NCBI GenBank assembly: GCA_025677815.1
Contig: JAIXMP010000001.1
Location: forward strand, 682,001 to 746,000
Direction: 5' to 3'
DNA: 64,000 bases
Origin: Phascolomyces articulosus
Lineage: Eukaryota > Mucoromycota > Mucoromycetes > Mucorales > Lichtheimiaceae
The position numbers and the translations under genes are program-made. Positions 1-14,554 of the stretch are shown here, piece by piece. Every line of letters begins with the position of its first letter. Position 1 is the first letter of the stretch. Under the pieces are notes generated by a model. The model searched no databases. It had not been told where the DNA came from and saw only the letters and a list, made by a program, of their open reading frames with translations.

Positions 1-1560
1 ATCTATTCCCTATCAAAATACTTATGATAGCTGTGTACGTACATAGTGATTCCTGAATTACCAATATGATATAATTATATATAGGTATATTTACATTTAT
101 AATTGGTTTGTAACATGCTCTCTATAAGATCTTTATTATTATTTTACAAAAGTTTATTCAATGGTATCAGTCTTATATGTATTTATGAACTACTATATGT
201 TTATGCAAAAGATAAAAAAAATATGAATTTTATGTTGTTAATAAAGTTAGAATCATGAGACTTTTCCTGATGAATCTAGGCGAAAGCAGTAAGGTCAGAA
301 GCATGATGCCAAAAATGGCTATTGACCCTAAATGAATTTTAGTCAAATTAAATGTTACTATGTTAAATGGCTCACCCGTAGCAACAGCCTACTACCAGCT
401 ACCTGTACGTAACAGAAAAAAAACGGGACTCTATATATATATATATATATATTAATATGCTTATACGTGGGAATATATAAATTTAAATCATGTCAAAATC
501 ACGTTCTTGTTCTAAATACGTTATTATTACAGTTGTTATGAATTGGTGCCCAGTATAACATGAAGATAATACTATTTATCTATATTATAATAATATTAAT
601 GAACCATGTTTTTCATTTAAAGTTGAATCTTTTATTATGGTAAAGACTTACACAGTATAACAATCATGTTCTCAATTATGATTGTCACCATTTAAAAAAA
701 GCGTGGAAAAAAGAAAGTTGAATGTCTAATGATGGGAATATTTTATTATTCATGCTAAGTAATTTTCCATATATAAATTGTGTGTAACCATGAAAATACT
801 CAATTTATGGGATTAACCTATCATTATGCAACACTCCAATCGCAAGAATTGGTCAATGCAGATCTACTTGCCTGAGTAAAAAAAAAAAGGAAAAGAAAGG
901 AAACTAAAAGTAATAGTCATTGTCGATTATTGTCGTTCATTATTATCAAATTATAGATTATAAAAAAACATGTTGTTCTCTTATCAATTAAATTATGAGG
1001 GTTAATCAAAATTTATTAAACTGACTGGATGAGGATCGATGGATAAAAGTTTAATAATCAAATCATTTCTGATAAGAATTGTGTATTGTAATCAAAAAAC
1101 AACAGTAACCTTTTCTTCCACGTTCTATTTTTTTTTAAAAAAAAAAAAGAAATGGCAATATGGCCTAGTCATAAATAGGATATTGATAATAATAGGATTT
1201 CGTTATCTGTCTGTTCAACTTTCATTTGCGGTCTATCATCATGATGGTAAAGAAGAATTCTATGTCTATTTTATATTATACTTATAGTAATCATGACTTT
1301 ATAATATGTTTTTTTGAGGCTAAAAAGTAATGATAATAAGGAGGGCGTGAGTAAGGGAAACTTATCTCCCATAATTTTCAAGCGGCGAAGGGCAACGCAT
1401 GATGTTTGCTGCACCTTTTTTTCACACACACACACACATCATAAACCTACCTTTAGCAGGCTCACAAACACACATACATATATATCCTCTTTCTTTCTTT
1501 CTTCCCTTTCTTATTTTTTCTATTTTATTTTATCTCCAACTATTTTTTTTTTCATTTTAC
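1..1560. other. AT-rich intergenic region upstream of clpX
   Basis: No supportable gene. The sequence is AT-rich with an (AT)n run at about 432-453 and many stop codons in all frames. The last 150 bp before the clpX start (about 1410-1560) is pyrimidine-rich with a short CA repeat, the kind of CT-rich leader also seen before other genes in this window, so it is probably promoter and 5' UTR. The open frames here translate to low-complexity Phe/Ser/His-rich peptides and are not convincing. Confidence 0.6.
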
Positions 1561-2887
1561 ATGAGCCATCCACTGCAAGTCTGTCGATCGCAAACTAATG
1601 CCACTGCGCATCCCTTAAACGTTGGTTCATGGTTATCTCGTAATACGCACCATGTTTCCACTCGTTGCATCACCACTCACGCTCCCCAAAATGCTCTTTT
1701 TCAAAGAAAGAAACCGTCATGGCATTCACAAGGTTCTTTTTCAAAGAATATTAACAACAATACTAATAACAACAATAAACGACGACAACTATATACCACC
1801 ACCACAACTATGAATCAGTTTTTATTACCCTCAATCATCACTCAGTGCCGTCCTAGTTGTGTATCCAAGGTCATAACAACCACTGGAAATAATATACAAC
1901 AAAAACGATTCTATTATCCTCCACCTGATCAAGATCCTCCACCAACGAACCCTACAAAGTATGGTAGCGGCGCGGGAGGTCGTGAAGGGACTATGGAAGA
2001 AGAAGAGTTACTCGGTTATTTTGCACGAATTAATGATCCACGTACAGTAAGTAAAAAAAATATGAGTAAAGCTGGAGAAGGAATAGATAAGGAAGAACTC
2101 ACTAGATGATTTTTTTTTATAAAGATTGTTCGACATTTGGATGAATATATTATTGGTCAGGAACAAGCAAAAAAGATCTTAGCGGTGGCTGTATTCAATC
2201 ATTATAATCGAGTTCGATATAATTTACAACGACAATTGAAACGACAACAAGAAGAAGATCAATTGGATGTTGCTGGAATGGAGGGTGGTGCACCCCATCA
2301 TAATAGTACGGAGCATGATAGGACAACGACAACAACCGGCTGGTCACATAGAGATACGTCCTATTACCCTGGTAACCCTGGAGGGGGAAATCCTTCTTCT
2401 TCGATTCCACATACAGGTGATCTTGTTCCGGTTGAAAGAGTCTCATCTTATGGTAAAAAGCTTATTTATTATTATATTATATTACGAAGGGGGGAGAGTG
2501 ATATCCAATCTAAAACACTCAATTGATTACTTTTTTTAAAATTGTATGGTGATTATCTCTATAGCATCTTCACAACAACGGACATGGACAAACGGTAATG
2601 GATTAAATAACGAGAATACGACGGATACCCCTGGAAATAATAATGATGCAACTACTGTGGGCCATGGTGGTAGTAATAATGGTTCCGGAATGATTCAATC
2701 GATTACACCAAGAAATACTTCTGGAGAACGTTCTTCTCTTGATACAGACGATGGCACAACTGTATTTGAAAAGAGCAATGTGTTATTAATCGGACCAACT
2801 GGATCGGGTAGGTCACATGTTATTCTATTATTTTTTTTAGACAAATTTATTTGTCATTTGTGTATTTAAAAACACTTGTAATGATCT

Positions 2888-2922
<35 letters not shown>

Positions 2923-4803
2923 TAAAACGTTATTGGCCAAAACATTGGCGCAAATTCTGCAAGTGCCATTTTCCATGTCAGATGCAACCCCTTTTACGCA
3001 AGCGGGTTATGTAGGTGAAGATGTAGAGCTTGTCATTCAACGACTCCTACAGGTAAAAGAAAAAAAAGATAGATAAAGATGATAATGATGATGATAAAGG
3101 AAGGGGAGAGGAGTTTACATCATGTATTATTAAAATACCTCAAATTGGCATAAATCTCTCTCTCTTTCTTTCACATTTCTGTATAATTTCATCATCTACT
3201 TTTGTTGATACCTCTTGTTCTGCAAAATGATACATATTTTAACCGAAACTGACTTTTTCTTTGAATGTTCTTATAGGCTTGTGATCATGATATTAAAAAA
3301 GCTGAAACGGGAATTGTTTTTATTGATGAAATTGATAAAATATCAAGACGGTCTGATTCTTTTTCATCTTCAAGAGATGTATCGGGTGAAGGTGTACAAC
3401 AGGTATATGATTGTATTAAAAAAAGGGAAATATCTGGGAGGAGGGGGAGAGAGGGAGAAATGGAATGTATGTGTGTCATTCATAATCCTGTTTTTTTTTA
3501 TTTTCTGCATATTTTAACATTCATATCTATATATCTATAAAGTCATTACTGCGTATGTTGGAAGGAACTGTCGTCAACGTAACAGATAAATCTGCTATTA
3601 GTAGCGGATCTGGACCCAGTAAACGTGGAGGACCAGGTGGTGGTCCTAATGGTGGAAGTAGTGGATTAACAACTGGTGGTTCCTTCAGCGGCAATACCCC
3701 TCAAAGTAAACCCGAAGTGTATGCAGTAGATACAAGCAACATATTGTTTATTCTTAGTGGAGCCTTTATTGGGTTAGACAAGACGGTCATGGATCGAATT
3801 GCTAAAGGTGTAAGTTAAGAGAAAGGAGGAAAAAATGGTTGTTGTAGAAGATGATATATAAATACTAATATTCATTTGTTTTTTTTTTGTCAAATATAGT
3901 CCATTGGATTTGATGCTACCTTACGCGCTGGATCAGATGATGATAGTGATAATAAACAAAATACTATAAAACCATTGGAACATGTTGAACCAGCAGGTAA
4001 TAGGATATTCCATGCTCTTCTATATTTCCTACTCAAAAGGTATAAACAAAGAAAAAATGGGGAATTGACGTTCAACAAAAAACACGTATAGATCTTGTCA
4101 AGTATGGGTTAATTCCAGAATTCATTGGAAGAGTACCTGTGGTTGCATCCTTGAACAATTTATCTGTGGAAGATTTAGTTCGAATCCTTGAAGAACCAAA
4201 AAATTCGCTTGTTAAGCAATACCAAGGGTTATTTGAAATTAATAATGTAAGAAAAAAATATAAATAAATCTGGAAGAGAAAGAGAGATATTAGATACGAG
4301 CAAAAGGGATTATCTTGAGAAAATTTATTGGATGATTATTATTAACTATTGGGTATATATATTCATATTAGATCAATCTTCAATTTAGTAATGGAGCATT
4401 AAGAAAAGTTGCTGAAGAAGCTCTTGAGAAAAAGACAGGTGCTCGTGGTCTTCGAAGAATCATGGTAAGAAGACGTTATATACAAAAGCGTTACCCACTT
4501 TTATGTATGCTTTTCTAACTAAAATATAAAAATCCATCACCTCTACAGGAGGGATTGCTTTTAGATCCAATGTACGAATCCCCCAATTCACATATCAGAC
4601 ATGTTGTCATTGATAGCCAAGTTGTTTCAAAACAAAAACCAGCCATTTATCTTGGTACAGGACAAGAACATATTGCTGCAAAGATCATTGCAGAAGATGA
4701 TGGTATTGAATTAAATATTGAAGAACAAGTACAACAAGAAGAATCTACACCGTCTGTTTCGACTTCATCCACTGCGCTTCGTAGGGAAATGACACAAATG
4801 TAG
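1561..4803 (+). CDS. clpX: Mitochondrial ClpX-type AAA+ unfoldase (10 exons)
   Basis: ATP-dependent protein unfoldase of the mitochondrial matrix (ClpX/Mcx1 family), about 726 aa. Exons: 1561-2046, 2125-2452, 2565-2807, 2922-3052, 3277-3402, 3543-3809, 3900-3996, 4092-4246, 4372-4464, 4549-4803; all phases close. The basic, Ser/Thr/Asn-rich N-terminus looks like a mitochondrial presequence, and I see no Cys4 zinc-binding domain. Seen in order: [13 protein letters not shown], a long Asn/Gly-rich insertion, Walker A GPTGSGKT (split by intron 3), the GYVGEDVE pore region, Walker [11 protein letters not shown], a second Gly-rich insertion, VDTSNILFI, the loop GVSIGFDA, and the sensor-2 region GARGLRRIM. 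The loop matches the bacterial IGF ClpP-docking loop, which yeast Mcx1 lacks. The start is the first ATG after the CT-rich leader; an in-frame upstream ATG at 1399 would add a Phe-rich, implausible extension. Confidence 0.93.
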
Positions 4804-5527
4804 TTTTTTTCAAATATCTTTTTTTCTTTGCTGTTTTTTTTTTGTTTTTTTGTTTTGCTGTTTTATTTTGTCATGTTGAAATCGTTCAAATACTTGTATC
4901 ATACAATCCTGTTTTCTTTTTTTCACCCACTCTTTTTTTTTGTTCGAATATAACAAATCAAAACTTTGACAAGCAACTTATTTATCGCTTGAACTAGCGA
5001 AAAAAAAATCTTCAAATGGTATTATATACATTTATATAACTGAATCAATGTTTCTTAGTAAGGGGGGGCGCCATCTGTCGTAGTAAAATTCCTCGCGCCA
5101 CCACTTTTCCTTTTTGAATACTCCTTGTACGATTACTTTTATATTATTTCTTATACTTCTTGCATTGCGCAGTAATTCTACTTAGCACCATTGCATCATT
5201 AGATTACTATCACTATCACTAAGAAGCGCAGCTCAACGTATATTATATTCGCAGTAGAATTAGAAAAACACATAAATATCCCCTCACCCACAAACAATAA
5301 AACAGTATCTTTTACGTTCTCTTTTAATCTATTATTATCTTTATTATTTCTATTGCCTACGGTCTTATCCGCCAAAAATAATTACGACACATCTAAAACC
5401 TTACAGTGTTGCCCTGAGTTACGCAACAGTGATCGGAGGTAGAATAGCCATAAAAATTAGACAAGTCAAGCACTGTCCGTTTTTGATATAATTTATCCTC
5501 TTTTCGCTTTATTATAACAATCACACC
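4804..5527. other. Intergenic, clpX 3' end and yju2 promoter
   Basis: Immediately after the clpX stop there is a T-rich tract (4806-4940), probably the 3' UTR and polyadenylation zone. The rest is AT-rich with no coding frame I can support. The last 200 bp should hold the yju2 promoter, but I see no distinct TATA box. Confidence 0.5.
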
Positions 5528-6684
5528 ATGTCTGAACGTAAAGTCCTCAACAAATATTTCCCTCCCAATTTCGATCCCTCGCAGATCCCTCGACAGTAAG
5601 TTATATTTTATTAATTAAAAAGTTTTGTTGCATTCGAAAAAAAAGACTAACCTTATTAAATGAAAAAAACTAGAAAAAAACCTAAAGATCAACAACATAA
5701 AGTTCGATTAATGGCACCATTTTCTATGCGATGTGAAAGCTGTGGTGAATACATTTATAAAGGCAAAAAGTTCAATGCACGAAAAGAAACAGTCGAAGGT
5801 GAAATTTATTTAAATATTAAAATCTTTCGATTCTACATTCGGTAATTATTATTATTATTATTTTTTTGCGTCTATTTTGTAAATATAAAACGGCTTTGTT
5901 GTATTAACTCATTCTATCTTCCCAATTGTTATATATATATAGGTGTCCAAGATGCTCTGCTGAAATTACATTCAAAACCGATCCAAAGAATACCGATTAT
6001 GTAGCAGAACATGGTGCCAGTCGCAACTTTGAACCTTGGCGAGGAGAAGATGAAATCAAACCTGAAGGAGAAGAGGAAGAGGATGTGGATGATCCCATGA
6101 AAGCGTTGGAAAATAGAACATTGGATTCAAAACGAGAGATGGAAATTTTGGATGCTTTGGATGAAATTCGATTACGAAATGCGAAAAGTGAACGGGTTAA
6201 TGTAGATGATGTATTGGAACGATTTACTTTGGTGGAAAAAGGTGTAATTGAAGAACGATTAAATCAAGAAACTCTGGAGGATGAAAAACAAGCAGCAGAA
6301 GTATTTCAATCCGGTGATGGAGAACGTGTACGTAAATTGGCAGAAGGGGATGAACCTGATGTGTTTTCACTTTTATCACAACAACGAGCAGCAGCAGCAC
6401 CGACAACGACAACATCTGCTTCTACTTTTAAATCCCCTTCGAGTATACCAAAACAACAACAAAATAATGCAGCGAAGCGAAAAGCAGAACAACAGAGCTT
6501 TGGTATTGCTGTAAAAAGAAAAACAGAATCAGATAAATCAAAACCAACGGCAAAGACAACGGCAAAGACAACCATCACCACCGGTACGACAAAGACGAAT
6601 AATACCCAAAAACCAGCAAATTCAGGGTTATCGATGTTGGCATCTTATGATGATGATTCATCTTCTGATGAAAGTAGCTTGTAA
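5528..6684 (+). CDS. yju2: Splicing factor Yju2/CCDC94 (3 exons)
   Basis: Spliceosomal step-I factor of the CWC16/Yju2 family, acting with the NineTeen complex in the nucleus; about 325 aa. Exons 5528-5595, 5674-5841 and 5943-6684, all in phase. The N-terminal signature [21 protein letters not shown] is followed by [24 protein letters not shown] and [20 protein letters not shown]. The two CxxC pairs (CESC and CPRC) form the zinc-binding centre of this family. The C-terminal half is acidic, then Gln/Thr/Lys-rich and low complexity, ending in Ser/Asp repeats, which is normal for the family. It lies 724 bp downstream of clpX on the same strand. The conserved N-terminus fixes both the start and the two short 5' introns. 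Confidence 0.95.
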
Positions 6685-7032
6685 AATCAAAAAATCACAC
6701 ACACAACCCTCCCGCACCGTTCTATATTTGTTTGTCATATACTTGTGTATACATTTATTTATATAATCATATCTACAAATGAATTGGTTTTTTATTATTA
6801 TTGGATTTGTGTGTGCACAAAGAAAAAAAAAATTTGTTATATTATGCAAGGCATTCTTTATGTATATGTGTGTGTTTGCGTGTTTAAAATGATCTGTGTG
6901 GATTGGGATGGTCATGAATTGGGTGTGTGTGAAAATAAGTGGTTTTTTTTAATGGGAAAGGAGCAAGGAAGAAAAAAGAGGAAGTGGTTATTTTTGATAC
7001 TGTGAAAAGATGTATTGTGTAATAGAATTCGT
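6685..7032. other. Convergent 3' intergenic region
   Basis: About 350 bp between the converging ends of yju2 (+) and the TFIIA gamma gene (-). It is T/G-rich with TGTGTG stretches and presumably carries both polyadenylation regions. No coding signal is seen. Confidence 0.5.
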
Positions 7033-7540
7033 TCATTGTTCACCTGGACGTTTTGCATTACAAGCGACAATCTTGACCTTGTCTGCAGATACAGTTTCTT
7101 GTTCAAATTTGAAATTGGGATTTTCAATAATAAAAGTCCAAACATCATCACAGAAGCGATAAGTATGCAAATGTCCCTAATAAAGAATACCTTTTGTTAA
7201 TATACAGCCATTCTCTCTCCATATAAAAATCGAGTATGTAAAAACTACCCATTCCATTTTTTTTACCTTGACATTGGCCTTGTTCCGAACAAGTTGAGCT
7301 AATGCTTCAGAAATACTTTTATCAAAGGTAGTCAGAACACGCATAGCTAATTGTGGATTAATATGACCACTTTGAATCAACTCATCAAGTGAATCTGTTA
7401 AAGCCATACCAATACTATGATATTTCTTATTTTAGTAAATTCATATATGTCAAAAAATAATGATCCTGTCATTAATTTTTTCCTCATTAATGAACTAACC
7501 TGCTACGACGATACAGTTCATAGAATTGAGTTGACGACAT
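7033..7540 (-). CDS. TOA2: Transcription initiation factor IIA small subunit (3 exons)
   Basis: TFIIA gamma subunit, a general RNA polymerase II factor that stabilises TBP on the TATA box; 110 aa, the usual length. Exons on the minus strand: 7540-7500, 7414-7267 and 7176-7033, phases 2 and 0. The N-terminus [13 protein letters not shown] is joined by splicing to [19 protein letters not shown], the four-helix bundle region. The last exon gives [14 protein letters not shown] and ends [14 protein letters not shown], the beta-barrel half. Each segment aligns with the family order. The first exon encodes only 13 codons plus two bases and was placed by its conserved sequence. Confidence 0.95.
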
Positions 7541-7925
7541 GGTGGTTTATTGGATTTTTATTTATAAAGATTACGAATGAAAAGAAAAAGTGCAAACGTA
7601 ATACTTTTTGTTTTTCTCCAAGAGAAGGAATTGATTATTTATACTTCCGCTGCACCAATCAAAATTCGCCATCCATTCTCGCAGCATAGAGGCTGCGCAA
7701 GATGATTATTAATGCATCCTTATTTTGTTGGTATATATATTACTATTTGAAAATATGCTATACAATTTTAAGTTACATGGCTAAATAAGCAGGGAAATAC
7801 CGTCAATTCCTTATAATGATATTCAATAGTAAGTTATCTTCTGAAATAAAAAAAATACTGATTTATTTTGCAGAATTCACTTTTCCGGCTCTAATTAGGG
7901 CTTTTCATAGTTTTTTAAACTAGTA

Positions 7926-8112
7926 CTGGTGCCCGTATTATCATTCTTTTCCTCCGAGCACTTTTTTCTTCATTTTACCGTTTTTATTAATTCATTATCT
8001 ACCTAGTAGGATTTTTTTTAATTCTTTTCATTATATAGGTACACGTTTTTAAGTAAGATTGTTATACATTTTCAGTTCTACCGATAGTATCATTATAGCA
8101 AGCGGATACCAG
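7926..8112. mobile_element. Small MITE-like element with TA target duplication
   Basis: A 187-bp segment starts CTGGTGCCCG and ends CGGATACCAG (reverse complement CTGGTATCCG). Both sides are flanked by TA (7924-7925 and 8113-8114). The inner termini are also related (TATTATCAT versus TATAATGAT). No coding capacity. The ends resemble those of the longer element at 48664-49134, which suggests one non-autonomous family using a TA target site, as Tc1/mariner elements do. The termini are imperfect, so this is an inference from pattern. Confidence 0.5.
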
Positions 8113-9863
8113 TACACACCAAAATACGCATAAAATACCAATATATAATATACTGAGTACATCATGCTATCTATTGGCTTTTAGGAAAACACAAAAAAAA
8201 AAAAAAAAAAAACTCATCGTACGAGTGATAAATATTTCTACTCTCCTTTCTAAAGTTTCCCAATTTGAACCACTTGGGTTACAATGGAAAGGAAGCAAAA
8301 ATACACATGGATGGAATAATAATTGGTTTATTTTAAACAACATTATCATTAACTAATCAATTTGAAACTTCCAATGATTCATGGAAAGGGTGTAAAACAA
8401 TTGAAATGTCATGTACTTCCTTGAAATGGTTGGAAATTTAACAAAGTGTCTGGAATAGTAAAAACTACATCGTATTGTCTGGGTTCACGAGTGTCGGCGT
8501 TAATATTAAAAAGAACAGAGTTATCAACAGAGCAACAGAAATAAATTATGGTATACATGTGTCGAATCTAGAGACAAAAAAACAAGCTATTCTTTCGGTT
8601 CCATCTATGATGTTGTTAGTGAATCTGTAGTCATCAATTTTAGCTCTTAATCAAGAAGTACTAGAAATCGCATGTCATTTATTCTCCCAAGAACAACTAT
8701 CTATGCGCGATTCTTAGCAAGACAATTAATAGCTATAATCATGGATACATAGTATATAACAAAAAACAAAAATTGTTGTTGACGAAAGAAATCGAATTGA
8801 GAACACAACATATGTTGCCAAATTATTAATAAGTATTATTCAGGAAGAAAAGACGAATGTCCAATTTGAGAGAAATGTATAGTATATATTATTAACCAAG
8901 AAACAGTAGAGTGTCGATAGATCGTTATCCAACTGCTGAATTCTGCATTATGGCGAAAAGCAAAAAACGCACAGACCTTCTTCAATTCCATGTGGGTTAC
9001 CCATTTTTAGCATACACTAATTTTGTTCAAAATACCTCTAGATCTCCTTCTTATATTATGATCTTGTGTTAATTTTGTGTTTTTGTTTGCTTATAAAGTA
9101 GATAATGATTCATACAACAATCAATGATAAGAGTACCCACAATTAGGGATGGAGTTTATTGAATTAATTCCGGGTTTCTATTTTGAATTGAATGGAAAAG
9201 TCCATTTGCGGAGAGGCAAAAAAAAAAAAGGTTTATTGTGGAGGGGTTTATGGGTAATTCTTTTTGTATGTTGACCGCGTGCTGATACCAAAATAAAAAA
9301 GTCGCATGGCTGTTGAAAAAAAAATGTGTCGGACTTGGTCATTTAAAAGAGGAAATGGCCATGCACTTTATGAACTAGATATATATATGAACTGCATGTG
9401 TAAATATGCAACTTTTTTTATGATGATGGATTCATCATTAGATCATAAAAATATATTTATTTTTCTTACAGGGACCGCAATTCATTAATGCCGTTACCAT
9501 GGTAATGCCGATCTTTTCTTCAAGGGGATCATATTTATAGGGGTATGTAATATAGTTATTGCTGTTGTTATTGTTGGCTAGTAAAGAAAACCAAAAGTGA
9601 AAAAGGAAGAGAAGGAAAGGGAGGAGGGGGTTACTTGCTTTAGAGGCATACTGATTAGAAATATCGCACACCATTTTTACTCAGCATATCCCATTATTAC
9701 TATTGCTATCTCATTTCTATTGAAACAATGATCATAAAAAGAATGATGACAAATAAAATGAATGATTGCTTATATATTGTTAATGACTGTGGCTGTTCCG
9801 TCATTTTAGTTGGTTCTTTGTTGCTGCGATATTTTATGAATGAGTGAAGTGTGTGTATAAATC

Positions 9864-9891
<28 letters not shown>
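9864..9891. repeat. (GT)n microsatellite
   Basis: An uninterrupted GT dinucleotide run of about 14 units in the RSP5 upstream region. Confidence 0.9.
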
Positions 9892-9894
<3 letters not shown>

Positions 9895-10170
9895 AATGGT
9901 CAATTTCAATACCGCTTTTATTTTTTTTTCTGTGCAAATAATTCTAATTAACCGCTCTCTCTTTCTTTCTTCCTTTGTTTTCTTTCCCTTTTTCTATTTT
10001 TTTTTTTTTTTGAACAACTTTAAATAACGATTTTACAATCCAAAAATATAAAAACAATTCATCTATAGATTCATTATAAGTTTTTATATTATTCATCTCT
10101 ATTACAACAACGACAACAGTAACCGACAACAACAGCCAAAAAAAAAGCAGTTGAATTAAACCAACCCCAT

Positions 10171-10178
10171 TATAAAAG
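10171..10178 (+). promoter_or_regulatory. Putative TATA box of RSP5
   Basis: TATAAAAG lies 53 bp upstream of the RSP5 start codon in an otherwise CT- and A-rich leader. The position suits a core promoter element; the transcription start is unknown. Confidence 0.4.
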
Positions 10179-10230
10179 AAAAAAAAAACTCGACATTTTT
10201 TATTCTTGATTCTTTTTTTTATAAATAAAA

Positions 10231-13965
<3,735 letters not shown>

Positions 13966-14554
13966 ATTATGTTATTACTTTTTTTTATCTATTTTTTTTT
14001 CAAGTTCCCATAAGAAAATTGTGATTAAAAAGACATTTCATATTTTTATATATCATCACCTATCTCTCCCTCTCCCTCTCTGTCAATTTCGAACCTAACA
14101 AACTCCTCGCTCTCTCCTCTTTTTACACTCACCAATTCACAACACAACACGTAGCAAATTCAACACTCATCCAATTTTTTTTTATAATCCATTTTTTTAT
14201 CGACTCTCCTGATGTTGTTGAGTTTTTTTTCTTTCTCTTTTTCTTATTTTATTCTTCTTCACAAATCCCCGTTTTTTCTTTCTCTCTCTCTCTTTTTCTC
14301 TTTCTTTAATATGCATACATTATCTTTTTTTTGTGTATACAATAGTGGATATAATGGTTCCCATTTTTCTTTCTTTTTAAACATTGGTTACATGTTTTTT
14401 TTATTGTTGATGGAATTGACAAAGAGTATATTTGAGTGAGACGGTGGATGACAAGTGGATTGAATTGGTGAAAAATGCATTGTTTTTGGGATTATATATA
14501 TATAAATAGGTTTAAATAAGTAGATTGCATTATAAAAAGGTAGATAAAAAAAAC
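13966..14554. other. Convergent intergenic, RSP5 and RhoGEF 3' ends
   Basis: About 590 bp of T/C-rich sequence with CT microsatellite stretches (13990-14310). It lies between two converging genes, so it probably consists of 3' UTRs. No gene seen. Confidence 0.5.

Larger units (their letters stand above)
7541..10230. other. Gene-poor 2.7 kb between TOA2 and RSP5
   Basis: No coding gene supported; frames are short and low complexity. It contains a small inverted-repeat element (7926-8112), a poly-A run at about 8192-8210 and a GT repeat (9864-9891). The final 300 bp (CT-rich, with a TATA box at 10171) is the RSP5 promoter. TOA2 and RSP5 are divergent, so both promoters lie in this stretch. Confidence 0.5.

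Noticed and set aside
1399..1560. Upstream in-frame extension of clpX
   Set aside because: It would encode a Phe/His-rich run from a CA/CT-rich promoter tract and lacks presequence character; the ATG at 1561 is a better start.
8174..8356. Overlapping frames on both strands around a poly-A run
   Set aside because: Low-complexity Lys/Phe tracts created by the A run; no conservation signal and no neighbouring exon.
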